Below the pieces are notes generated by a model. The model was not told where the DNA came from. It searched no databases and saw only the letters and a program-made list of their open reading frames with translations. From positions 24,480,233-24,544,232 of the forward strand of contig NC_058052.1 of NCBI RefSeq assembly GCF_020085105.1: 64,000 bases of DNA, in the 5' to 3' direction. The position numbers and the translations under genes were made by a program. Below, in pieces: positions 43,646 to 54,888 of the stretch. Each line of letters begins with the position of its first letter. Positions within the stretch are counted from its first letter, which is position 1. This DNA comes from Siniperca chuatsi. Lineage: Eukaryota > Chordata > Actinopteri > Centrarchiformes > Sinipercidae.

Positions 43646-43923
43646 ATCTCCACCAGACGTTTATGAAAACAGCCCTGAAATCTACAGCATCAGTGTAACA
43701 ATGTATTGTCAACCAGTTAGCAGGTCGCAAGCTAACCTATTAACTGACTTTACATAGAAGCAGACATATACAGTAATGCTGTAGCAGTCACTTTGGAGTT
43801 AAAGTGAGTACTGGGAAGGTGGATCGGCCAGTAAGTGAACTCTCTGTGAGCTCTGGTTTCCTTATTCCACCTCCCCCACCCAACAACATCCCAACCTCTC
43901 AGCGCACTTCAAGGCACAGGAGA

Positions 43924-43929
43924 CAGCTG
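43924..43929. promoter_or_regulatory. Candidate E-box (CAGCTG) upstream of chrna1
   Basis: CAGCTG lies about 280 bp upstream of the chrna1 start codon, next to a GT microsatellite. Muscle receptor subunit genes are driven by MyoD-family factors through CANNTG sites (established). A single hexamer occurs often by chance, so this is only suggestive. The transcription start was not identified. Confidence 0.25.
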
Positions 43930-43930
43930 G

Positions 43931-43934
<4 letters not shown>

Positions 43935-43967
<33 letters not shown>
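43935..43967. repeat. (GT)n microsatellite
   Basis: Pure GT run of about 33 bp roughly 300 bp upstream of the chrna1 start codon. Confidence 0.95.
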
Positions 43968-43979
43968 GATTATACACAC

Positions 43980-44592
43980 ATTAACACTGCCATCATTTCT
44001 CATACATGTGGATGTTTTTTATATGGTAATGACTCCAGTACAGCAGCTTATATCACTGAGATAGAGTAGCAGAGTGCAGTGAAAGACAAAAAGACAGATA
44101 GCGCAGGGGAAAGGAAGGTAGACAAGCAGACAGACAGTGGGGGACAGGACAGAGACAGAGACGGGGAGGCAGACAGGAGGACAGCTGAGAGCTGTCACTG
44201 ATGGAATGAGAAGCATGTCCACACATGCTGCTATCCCGTAATACACAAACACACACATACTGTACCTACCACCCTGCCGGCATGCATGACAGGAAACTCA
44301 CCAGTGTTTGTGTCAGACTAAACAACTGCCCAGTTATACATCTTCCAAAGACAACAAAGGTTTAAGGTTTCACTGTGTCTTCAGATGCCATTTTATGTAG
44401 TTAAACGATTACTTGTTTTTTTCTCAATTATAAGATTACAAATTGAAGACTTTTTTTAGCTGTTGGTGTGACTATGCCATTAAGAAATAACTTAAAAGAT
44501 GCATTTTCCAAAGCACAAGTCAAGTTTTTTACATTACTTTTGGCTCTCATAGCTTGTGATGCACATTTGTCATCATTGTTGTTGATATTTTA

Positions 44593-44627
<35 letters not shown>

Positions 44628-46500
44628 CGATCAAAAGAAAAGTCAAGAGATTAATAGCAAATTAGTTTTTTTGGTCCATCAGCAATCCTATATAAAATAA
44701 GTAAGGTTAATTCAATTCAAAATCAATGGAAATAGAATTTGCCCTTTAATTTGATAATAATTTGTAATTTATTAATTAAGTATTTGGCAAAAACCTTTAA
44801 TTTTGTCAATAATAATAAAAAGGAAACTCTGAACAGGGCCTGTCACATGTTGGTAGCCAGGTTGAGGTTGTTATGCTGCTTTTCATCCACTGGATGGCAG
44901 GAAGCAGTTGAGAAAGCTGAGTCTAGAGCAGAAGCTGAGAGCATCAAACCAAGAACAAATATTACGACAAAATGGGCCTGTGGGTCGATTTTCTTGTCTG
45001 ATTAATAGTGTGAAACCAATTGGATCTAGCATTTATGAAACCTCGAAGATAGAAGATACACATGGTAAGCAGCTCAAGCATTTCAAGTGGGAGCAGTACT
45101 ATACTCTTATATTCTAGCTGCATTCAAGGCAAACTGGGAGTTTGCCTCTTTCTGCAGATGTACAATATTTTATGCTGCTATTCTTCAAATTTTACATTTT
45201 TGTGCAAAACAATCCAAAGATTCATATGTTCCCCCGGGATTAATTTGTAGTGATGTAGTGCCAAAGGAAAATGCAATTTACAGTGGAAGCAGACATTTGT
45301 AAATTCCTTAACCCAAGAGGTTGTCCTTGAAGGTAAAGGTATAAGGTAAAGTGGGCAAACCACATCCAATCACATGACTGCCATTTTGACTATGCTGCCA
45401 GCCTCATGCTGTACAGCTAAATATGATATACGAATATAACTTCTCATTCTTAATGCTAACTTTAGTTTGTTCATTACTAATAAACCTTTCTTCCCCAGAT
45501 CTGTTGAACCTTTTCTGTTTTTTACTTGACATTAAACTTTCTTTTGTTTTTGTTAGGGTTTGCCTTGTGTCCATAAAATTAAAAGATTACAGGACATTTT
45601 ATGATGTGGTTAGTGCGTAGTAACTCAGTCACTCAGTTATAACAATTGTTTGAATAAATTAACACAAACCTTAATTAATCAACTGCTATCCCCACTAGAT
45701 GGCAGTACAAGACTGAGAAACCACAGCACAAGGCTTGATGACATTATGGCCTACACTAGGGTGGATGTGTCAATATGTGTGTGTGTGTGTGTGTGTTTGC
45801 CTATTTTTCAGTCTGTCTGGCACTCTAGGCATGCTTCTCACTGCCAGTCTGTACATTTGCCACCAATTGGTTCTTCTTTCTGTCTGTCTGTCTGTCTCAC
45901 TGTTCTCATCTGCCTCCACTTTTTCCTTCCTGCCTCTGTTTCTGTTCAGACACACACTGACCTCCATTTTTTCCTCTTTCCTTACTCATACATGGGGTGA
46001 AAATTGAGATAGAATTTTGAAGGGAATATGAAAGAGCACTTTGAGATGAGTAATGTAAACCTCATATCTCAAAATGTAATGGAATGCAGAAATTTCATTA
46101 TTTCCATTCCCACTCTGGCCTAAAATCATTACCCAAAGTTAATCTGTATATCTATAATATATTGAAGATAATCCAGGGGCACTGTCAATCAAGACCTTGA
46201 ATTACCAAATACCCTTTAAAAAAACTCTTGACAGTAAGTGTCACCTCTTTGAAATGGCAGATATCTCATTTTAGGATGAAACTTAATTTACTTGTTGATG
46301 ACAAGGTTATTCAGTTGAAGAGGGAAGACAATTTTTTAAGTCGGTGGGGAAAGAAGTTGCAAATTGTTAGTGTATCACAATGGATTAATTTACTTTTTCC
46401 GTGAGAGGAAGTTGTCAGGCAGGCAGATGTACATTCTGTGAGGGTCAGAGCAAAGCTGTTCTCTGAAGATGACATGCACATTTAAAAGCACATTAAAGAA
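43980..46500. other. Upstream flank of chrna1, no gene seen
   Basis: Open frames here are short and carry simple-sequence bias. The CTGTCTGTCTGTCTGTCT stretch near 45880 is a small tetranucleotide repeat. No exon with a family motif was found on either strand. Confidence 0.5.
44596..44632. repeat. (GATT)n tetranucleotide repeat
   Basis: About eight TTGA/GATT units end in GATCGATC, in gene-free DNA upstream of chrna1. Confidence 0.9.
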
Positions 46501-46502
46501 CC

Positions 46503-46938
46503 AAGACCAAACAGAAATATATTTAACATATGCTGAATTAAAATGTTCACAGTTGGAGGCACTTGGTGATAATATAAAGTGACATGTATTGGCCATATAG
46601 GTCAATGTGAAGAAATGAAATCTATTTCAAGGGGATTTGTAAAAGGCCTTTTGTTGTGAGACACCATCTGGAGAATTGAAAGTGTCCTTACTAGGCACAA
46701 AAAAATCAATTTTATCCTGTTATGGTATTTGTAAATGCGGCTTTGTGTAACAAATGATTTTGTGTAAAACTGATGCTGCCCTAAGAGGATACTTGTTTGT
46801 AAAGATAGGAAAATGTGTGGATGTCTTCATGAGTATTGAATGTTCAAAATATAGTACAATAGAGAGCACAAAAGGTGGAAGTTATATAATTTTTCACCAA
46901 AGATGAAATATGCTGTGTCTCATGTTCTAAACCACATA
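46503..46938. repeat. Copy 1 of a 0.43 kb direct duplication
   Basis: This block recurs at 48107-48545 in the same orientation with only scattered differences and small indels (for example CATATGCTGAATT here against CATATGTTGAATT there). The two copies are offset by about 1604 bp. The start is taken at AAGACCAAACAG and the end after CTCATGTTCTAAACCACA. No coding content is recognised. Confidence 0.92.
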
Positions 46939-47431
46939 CTCTTATATTCTAAAGAAAACTTTTCAAATGTATTATTTAGATATACACCACATATAGATAA
47001 GGTGTGTGTAATTCCAAAGTATCTTTGTGTTCTTGAGATGAACTGGTGCTTTTGACTAAAGGGAGAAACAGCAAGGAATGAGGAGATTTTACTCTGTAGA
47101 AAGCTACTTTTTCTCACCACATACTCAGATATTTCCAAAAATGTGAATCAGGGGGTAAAAAGGGTTAAAACATAGTTATTTTTCTTATCTAAGTTATTGT
47201 TTTAAATGCGACCACAGTGAGGACACAGGCAGCTCTTCAGAGAGTAGAATATGGCTATATAAGCCTTCTCTAGTCTGAACTGACATTTATCCTTAATAAA
47301 TACAGATAACTGTCAAAGAAAAGTAAATGATGGATTTTATTTGGGCTGCACACAATTCTTGTTTGGATGTTATACACTAGAGTCAAACTGTTACATCGTA
47401 ACAAAAAATGTAATGTCCTTAATTGTCATCA

Positions 47432-47672
47432 AATGGTAAGCGGTAAATGGACTGTACTTGTATAGCGCCTTTCAAGTCTTCCGACAAGTGAAAGTGCTTT
47501 ACACTACATGTCACATTCACCCCATTAAACACATTCATACATTGATGGTAGAGGCTACCATGCAAGGTGCCAACTGCTCATCAGAAAGAAACTAATCATC
47601 ACCTTTGGGAGCAATTTGGTGTTCAGTATCTTCTAATTAGTGGGTGACCCACTCTACCTCTAAGCCACAGCC
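47432..47672. mobile_element. Dispersed teleost repeat
   Basis: GGTAAATGGACTGTACTTGT, ATAGCGCCTTTCAAGTC and AAAGTGCTTTACACTACATG, followed by CATTCACCCC, match a very common fish repeat (from memory). Its class is not certain; it may be a SINE or a non-autonomous DNA element. Confidence 0.5.
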
Positions 47673-48106
47673 ATTTGCAACTGAAAAGAGAGTTGAACTT
47701 TGTTTTTCCAAACAGTTATTGTCTTGGTTGTGGTTGTTTCTATGTTTTGACTATGGTTCTGTTTTATGGTTAACTGTTCTTAGGTTCTGTGTTTACACTT
47801 GAAGCCATAATTCAGGCCAATTTAAGGACTGGAAAGTGTTAAAGCACTAATTTAAAACTCCTGATTTTTATATGTTTGTTGTTTTGGGGGAATATATTGC
47901 AGAGATGTGTGTTCTATATATGTCTTAAGCTGAGGTGTTCCCACAGTTGTTAAATGGACCCAGACTGGAACACTGAAGGGGAGGTGGGTGTAATATTTCA
48001 CCCATGCAGGATGCTCTGAATGCTTTCAGATTAAAAGGAGCTGAATTCTCCAGCTGGCTGAAAGATGTCTGGTGAAGAGCTCACATTCCAGTGGTTTGAA
48101 TCTGAA

Positions 48107-48545
48107 AAGACCAAACAGAAATATATTTAACATATGTTGAATTAAAATGCTCACAGTTGGAGGCACTTGATGATAATATAAAGTGACCTATATTGGCCAT
48201 ATGGGTCAATGTGAAGAAATGAAATCTATTTCAAGGGGATTTGTAAAAGGCCTTTTGTTGTGAGACACCATCTGGAGAATTGAAAGTGTCCTTATTAGGC
48301 ACAAAAAAATCAATTTTATCCTGTTATGGTGTTTATAAATGCGGCTTTGTGTAACAAATGATTTTGTGTAAAACCGATGCTGCCCTAAGAGGATACTTGT
48401 TTGTAAAGATAGGAAAATGTGTGGACGTCTAAAATATTGAATGTTCAAAATATAGTAATAGAGAGCACAAAAGGTGAACGTTATATATATATTTTTTAAC
48501 ACATCACCAAAGATGAAATATGCTGTGTCTCATGTTCCAACCCAC
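48107..48545. repeat. Copy 2 of the 0.43 kb direct duplication
   Basis: Partner of 46503-46938. Differences include a short deletion and TATATA expansion near 48425-48500. The spacer of about 1.17 kb contains the repeat at 47432-47672. Confidence 0.92.
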
Positions 48546-48975
48546 AGGGAGGTCAAATTACAGAGTCAGCCATAGAGCAGTATCTATGAAGCCAGGATAA
48601 ATCTAAGGCAAACAATGTCCAGCAGGGTGGACTGTTGTCAGGAGGAAATTGTGAGCAGCAGGGAGTGAAATGAGCAGAGAAAGACTACTGATGAATTGGA
48701 GACCATTGTCATCGATGTATCTGTCTCCAAAAAGTTTTGTATGTGTTTTGGACCTCTTACTTCTCTGTGTAGAAAATACTTTCCCTATCAGGATCGGCAA
48801 ATTATTATGTTTAGGACAAGATCCAGATTGTGCCAAGAAATAATTTTTCAGATCAGATGTATAACTGGCATGAAAGTATTCCTGTTTAACATTTGCATTT
48901 ATCCTTTGGCATTAATGCTTACAAATGTGTCTGAACTGCTTCCAGAGGTTTCCTGCTTGGTTTATTGGATAAGGC

Positions 48976-50790
48976 TAGGGGTGGGCGGTATCCTGGTGTC
49001 ATAGTCATCACCGGTGTGATGTTGTGCCACGACATGGTTTTTGCAATACCGTCATCACTGTGATAAATCAATAATAATACTAAAAAAACAAGGCATTTAA
49101 TTTTTTTCAAAAGTTCAGCTGTGGTGTGAATACTTGTCCTTATATAGTATATATCTAGTTGCAAATAAAAAAGTAAAAAACATATTCGCTACTTAATGAA
49201 GGCTGTATAAAAAGCGAGTGGCTGTTAAATTACAGTTAGGCAACCAATAAAGAGACAGTTGGCGAAAAAATTAGAGCCCGACCGATATGGGATTTTTGAG
49301 GCCGATACCAATTTTAGAGGGGAGACTTTCACTGATTACCAATATGGCGGCCAATATAGAGAATTGTTGAGCTTGAATGAAAATAGACCTTTTCTATGTG
49401 GATTGTGCACCGATATGCCTATGCAAAGGTACTCAGAAGGTTGCTTTCTTAAACAAATAACATTATTAAACAATATTTAAGTTAATATTCTTTAACATGT
49501 AAAATAATTTAACATGTAAACTGTCAACCAATTCTAGAAATGAACTCTGAGAAAATAAAGAATAAATAAAAATAAAATGAATAACTAAATAAACATCAGT
49601 ATTGTATGTTCAGTATCAGTCAATTGCTGACCATTTGAATAAAGAATGGGAGGGTGGCTAAATAAACATCAGTACTGTTCAGAACAGTAGTAGCAGAAAA
49701 TGCCATGGAAATACTCAAGTAAAGTACGAGTACCTCTAAATTGTACTAAAGTACAGTAATAAGTGCACTTAGTTACATTCCTCCACTCTACTAAACAACA
49801 TATTCTCTAACTTACTCTATCGAGCTATGAGAGTCATGCTATAGCTTTGTTCCAATTCTGATCCATTATTTCAATGGCCTTTGCTATAAACTTTCAAGGC
49901 AAGTTTTCAGGGGCGCTCAACGTATCCGGTGAAAAAACGGGCTCCTGTGACTCCAATATGGGGACGCTATTTATTTACTTTCTCACCAACTAGCGTGAAG
50001 TCAACACTCACTTGACTCAGACCACCACCGCACCGTTGAAGAGATGCTCTGATGCTTACCTTTCAATCTGCTAACGTTACTGACTGACAAACAACTTGCT
50101 ACATATCTTAAAATTTGACAAATTCTTGTAAACTTAGCTGCTGGCTGAAACAAACCAGCCCCTCCTCCCTCTACCAGAGGTAACTTCCCTGCAGTGAATC
50201 ACAGCAGCAGCAGAGGGAGGAGGACAGAAGACAGTAGGAAGGACTGATGTCTGAGTTCTTCATTCTTTCTAAACTTTACACATTTTTTTGATTTCAAGAA
50301 TATGATTTATTTTATTGACATTTTAGATTTGTTTCCAGTGAGAGATTACTGTGTTTATATAGTGGCTTTTCTGTTGTAAACATTACTGTTGCTGCTCTAG
50401 AAACAACATTTAGTTATATTTAAAATATTCAATTCTAATCCTGTTCTGAATTTGTTCTTTTTAAAAATAATATATTTTTTTAAAAAGCAATTATTTAGTA
50501 ATGAAAAAGAACCAATGAGAGTATCGACAAGTCGTAGTAGCAATAAAATCCTAATGATACCCATCCCTAAACACGAGTTTAACACTACAATTTGTCAAAA
50601 AACACATTTTATTGGGGACCCACTCAATTTCCCGGGACCCACTCAAATGACCACCTGTGGCTCCCGGGGACTCACTACATTGAAAACCTATTTTATTATC
50701 AAAATATTAACTCTATTTACATAAAGGGACAGGACAGGCTACTCCTCCCAAAACAAACAAACAAAAAATGTAATACATCGCCCACCCCTA
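48976..50790. mobile_element. 1.8 kb hAT-like composite element with target-site duplication
   Basis: The left end is TAGGGGTGGGCGGTAT and the right end, reverse-complemented, is TAGGGGTGGGCGATGT, so the first 12 bases are identical. Flanks GATAAGGC (48968-48975) and GTTAAGGC (50791-50798) match at 7 of 8 positions, the 8-bp duplication size typical of hAT transposons. Inside lie ends of other hAT-type repeats, TTAGAGCCCGACCGATATGG at about 49270 and GATACCCATCCCTA at about 50558, so it is nested. No intact transposase frame is visible. Confidence 0.75.
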
Positions 50791-52638
50791 GTTAAGGCAC
50801 ATACCAAACCACATGTTCCCAGCTTTGAATTGGTCTAATACACTCATGTCATCCGCTCCATCACAAACACATAATTTTAAATAAAATGCAACTAGCTAAA
50901 ATTATATGCTTGGACACTTTAAACACATGTTTAACCACCATTTGAAATAAGTTCTTCTGCTGCTACTTTTCCACTTCTTGTTGTTTCAGTGTTTTTACAC
51001 TACACGTTAACACAGTGAACAATACAGATAATCCTCTGTTTAGTCAGGCCATCCATGCCTTCATATCTTCATTTATGAATTAATTTAGTTTATTTTGCAG
51101 TGATAAAATTTAATGTTAGTATTAGATTCCACAATCATGTTCATAGTGATTGAGAAGGGTAGAATATAAGGTTAGGAGGGCTAGATGATACAGACAACTG
51201 TATCCAAGGAAAGTAGTGTCAGTTGCAGATTCGTAAACACAGGAATAATGTTTTTCCATGTTGTTGCTTCAGTGTGACAGGGGTATCAGAGTATTTGCAG
51301 GTGTGCAATCATACACGTAATATTTCCTGAAATGTTGTGGAACAGCTACTCAACAGCAACAATGCCAGAAAATAATCCCTCTGTCTGACTTGGGTGCATA
51401 TATATCTTTATTACTACATAGCTGAGATCCATCCTGATGCAACATTGTTAAAGGTTGGTGATGGATCCATTATGACCTTTAGAATGCGTTTGTTATTGTT
51501 ATGTGTTTGTATTCCAGGTGAAACAGTGAACGAAATGGACTATGTTTGACACGTGTTCAGTAACTTAACTTTCTGACACAACAGCATGGAGCATTGACTG
51601 CAGCACAGTTTGAAAGTAGAAGGAGACAGAAGGACAGACAGGAAGAGAAATTTAATTTGTTGCTGTTTCAGGGCACCCCCCTGTCCTCCTTCTCTTCCCC
51701 TTTGTGAGTTCTGGGGTGATGATTCTCTGAAGTAGCAAAAAGCCTGGCCTGCTCTTTTGTTTAAAAGAAAGTGTTTGAGGGAAGGGAATTCAAAAGACAA
51801 ATGTCCCCTTGAACAGGCCCCAGGTGAGAAACTATTACTAAGTATGTATGCAAGTTCCCAAATGATAAGAGTCCTAGTATATTTTAATTAGCCTGGATTC
51901 TTGGTTGAGATACTATATTTACTCACATTAAGTCCTTGGAAGATGAGAGCACTGATGTGTTTTTAATTTACCTACAACTAAGTTTTGGTCCCTGATGGAC
52001 AAAAGGTAATATGACTGGGTCCCAGGAAGCACAGCAACCTTTACGTGGTTTGGTGATAACAACATGAAGTTTGTTTTGCTTGTTTGTTAAGGTTCAAGCT
52101 GTCTAATTATAAAGGAAGCATGGCATGTAAACAAAAGCCACATGAACTGACTAGTGTTATTTGGATGGATTTGTTTCTGCCCAGTGGGGAGGGCAGAAAT
52201 AAATCACATTTTACTCCTTGTGACTTAAACTATGTTGAATTGACTTGTCTGCATTCTGTTCTATAGTTTACTCTATCTGGAGTAACCCTAACCTTTATCA
52301 CCTAACTGTTTTGATTTTAGGTCTGTCTCAGCGTTCTCATCAACCCCGTTTTGAGCAGCAGCCAAGCTCTGATAAACCAACTGAACCTTTTCAGTGCAAA
52401 AATGGCAAAGTTAGCGACTAGCTGGTGAAGAAAGTCAAACATCAGCAGCAGCTATAAGAGCCAGATGTTTCTCTCAGGAGTTAGTGGAGACTCAAATGAA
52501 AGGAGAGTGAATATTGAACTTCATTCATCAGGTAGACAGAAACACAAGTCCAATAGGATGATAATGTTGTGTCTGCTGGATGTGTGTGTAAATTGTTTGA
52601 GAACATGTAAGCAGAAACAACTTTTTAAGGCAATAATA

Positions 52639-53240
52639 CAGTTGTATGCAAAAGTTTAGGAACCCCTGACAATTTCCATGATTTTCATTTATAAATATTT
52701 GGGTGTTTGGATCAGCAATTTCATTTTGATCTATCAAATAACTGAAGGACACAGTAATATTTCAGTAGTGAAATGAGATTTATTGGATTAACAGAAAATG
52801 TGCAATATTTATCAAAACGAAATTAGACAGGTGCATAAATTTGGGCACCCTTGTCATTTTGTTGATTTGAATACCTGTAACTACTTAGCACTGATTAATT
52901 GGAACACACAATTGGTTTGGTGAGCTCATTAAGCCTTGAACTTCATAGACAGGTGCATCCAATCATGAGAAAAGGTATTTAAGGTGGCCAATTGGAAGTT
53001 GTTGTTCTCTTTGACTCTCCTCTGAAGAGTGGCAACATGGGGGCCTCAAAACAACTCTCAAATTACCTGAAAAAAAAGATTGTTCTACATTATGGTTTAG
53101 GGGGAGGCTACAAAAAGTTATCGCAGAAATATAAGCTGTCAGTGTCCACTGTGAGGAACATAGTGAGGAAATGGAGGACCACAGGCACAGTTCTTGTTAA
53201 GGCCAGAAGTGGCAGGCCACATAAAATATTGGAGAGGCAG
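52639..53240 (+). mobile_element. 5' half of a Tc1-like transposon
   Basis: The element begins CAGTTGTATGCAAAAGTTTA after a TA, as Tc1 elements do. It reads into a transposase N-terminus starting MGASKQLSNYLKKKIVLHYG and continuing through YKKLSQKYKLSVSTVRNIVR to ARSGRPHK. These are the paired helix-turn-helix DNA-binding segments. It stops abruptly at about 53240 (LERQ), so the catalytic DDE domain and the right inverted repeat are missing. It is inactive. Confidence 0.88.
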
Positions 53241-53874
53241 TACCATGGTGTGTATATCAGAGGTATGTAGTTTTCTGCTTGTTGTGGAGTTCTTACCCCA
53301 AATGCCCCACGAAAAAATCAATAATACACCCTTGAGAACACATGACAAAACAGTTGAGTCAGTTCCTTTTTATATTATTATATCTGTATCTGTTTTAGAT
53401 TATATACCACATTATTTACCTGGATGGGAACTTACATTTCTTGTAAAGCAAAGGAATAAATACTCTAGAGTTTGATTAAACTGCTGATATATACTAGATG
53501 TAAAACTGTCCTGATTGTGCCTCAGTACCATGGTGTGAAAATAAATATTCTGTTTGATTCCCTACATGACAAGTGCAGTAAAAGTTTGGGACTGAGACAA
53601 AGAGACAGCATTTACTCAGTTTGGAACTAATATAGTCTGGCATAAAAACAGGTCATGAGTTCATCCAAAACTGTTCATCAGCCACTGTTGTTCTATTTCA
53701 CCTTTATTTATGTGTTTCATTTTAAGTTCAAAGGAACAAATGTAAAATTTGCCAGTGCAATTATAATTGACATTAATTAGACAAAAATAAGCTAAACTGA
53801 TGTTATACATTATTTCTAATCTGTCTCTCTTTCTCTCTCTGTTCTCTTTCTCTTACACTCACACACACGCACAG

Positions 53875-53878
<4 letters not shown>

Positions 53879-53907
<29 letters not shown>
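53879..53907. repeat. (AC)n microsatellite
   Basis: Pure AC run followed by AC-rich sequence extending to about 54250. Confidence 0.93.
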
Positions 53908-53909
<2 letters not shown>

Positions 53910-54767
53910 ATATGTAATCCATATAGTACACAATCAGACCACACCAAGACTATAAACTCTGTCTCCCATAAACTCTCACACTGGGGGTCAGTGTGTGACC
54001 TGTGTATAATGGGGTCATGACCCTTCCAGTCACTGTGGAGAACTCATCACTGGGCTCTGAGCTAAGTACACCTGACAGTGCTGGTATTCTCTCACTCTCA
54101 CACACATACACACACATTATTTTCACACGTTTCACACTTGCCATTTGCAGTAATCACACACAGATGAACACACATCACTACACACAAATTCATGCATATG
54201 ACATGATAACACACAACAAACACATCAAACACATACACAGATAGATGTTAAAAATGATCACATGATCACACAGACAAACACGCATTGAGATACACCAGGG
54301 TATGGTCCATACACCAGCAGTGCTCTGGGGACAAGGTATCCTGTGTGTGCGTGATTGTGATTATCAGTGCTGCCTGATGCGTATGATTTGATCGAGAAGG
54401 GCAGATCAATCTTTACCCTCCTCTAAGAGAAGATCATACAACTGGAAACTGGAAAGTTTTACAGCAGAAATCTTACAGTAGCTGCTCATGGAGAGATAAT
54501 TCAGAAGTGGTGATTTTTCTCTGGAATTCATAATATGGATAGATAGTGATTGACAGTTAGGTGTTTGGGATTGCTGCCTTGTCCAATCATTACACACATC
54601 CACTGATGCAGGTCTTTAATTTTGAGAGGTAATTTAGCTCTTTGAAATCTGAGATTACAGAGTTAAACTTGTTAAAGTAAACGTTCCTTATTTTATTGAA
54701 TGTTGTACATTGTAGGATGAAGTGCATCGCTGTCTCAACCTCACCTATTGAACATTGACCACATTCA

Positions 54768-54848
54768 TTCTCTCTCTCTCTCTGTCTCTCTGTCTCTCTC
54801 TCTCTCTCTATCTTTCTCTCTCTCTGTCTCTCTGTCTCTCTCTCTCTT

Positions 54849-54882
<34 letters not shown>
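54768..54882. repeat. (CT)n microsatellite, about 115 bp
   Basis: Long CT dinucleotide tract with scattered CTGT and CTTT interruptions. Open frames across it are Leu/Ser homopolymer artefacts. Confidence 0.95.

Positions 54883-54888
<6 letters not shown>

Noticed and set aside
49259..49480. 73-aa open frame on the plus strand
   Set aside because: It translates a hAT-type repeat end (AGAGCCCGACCGATATGG) and is not a gene.
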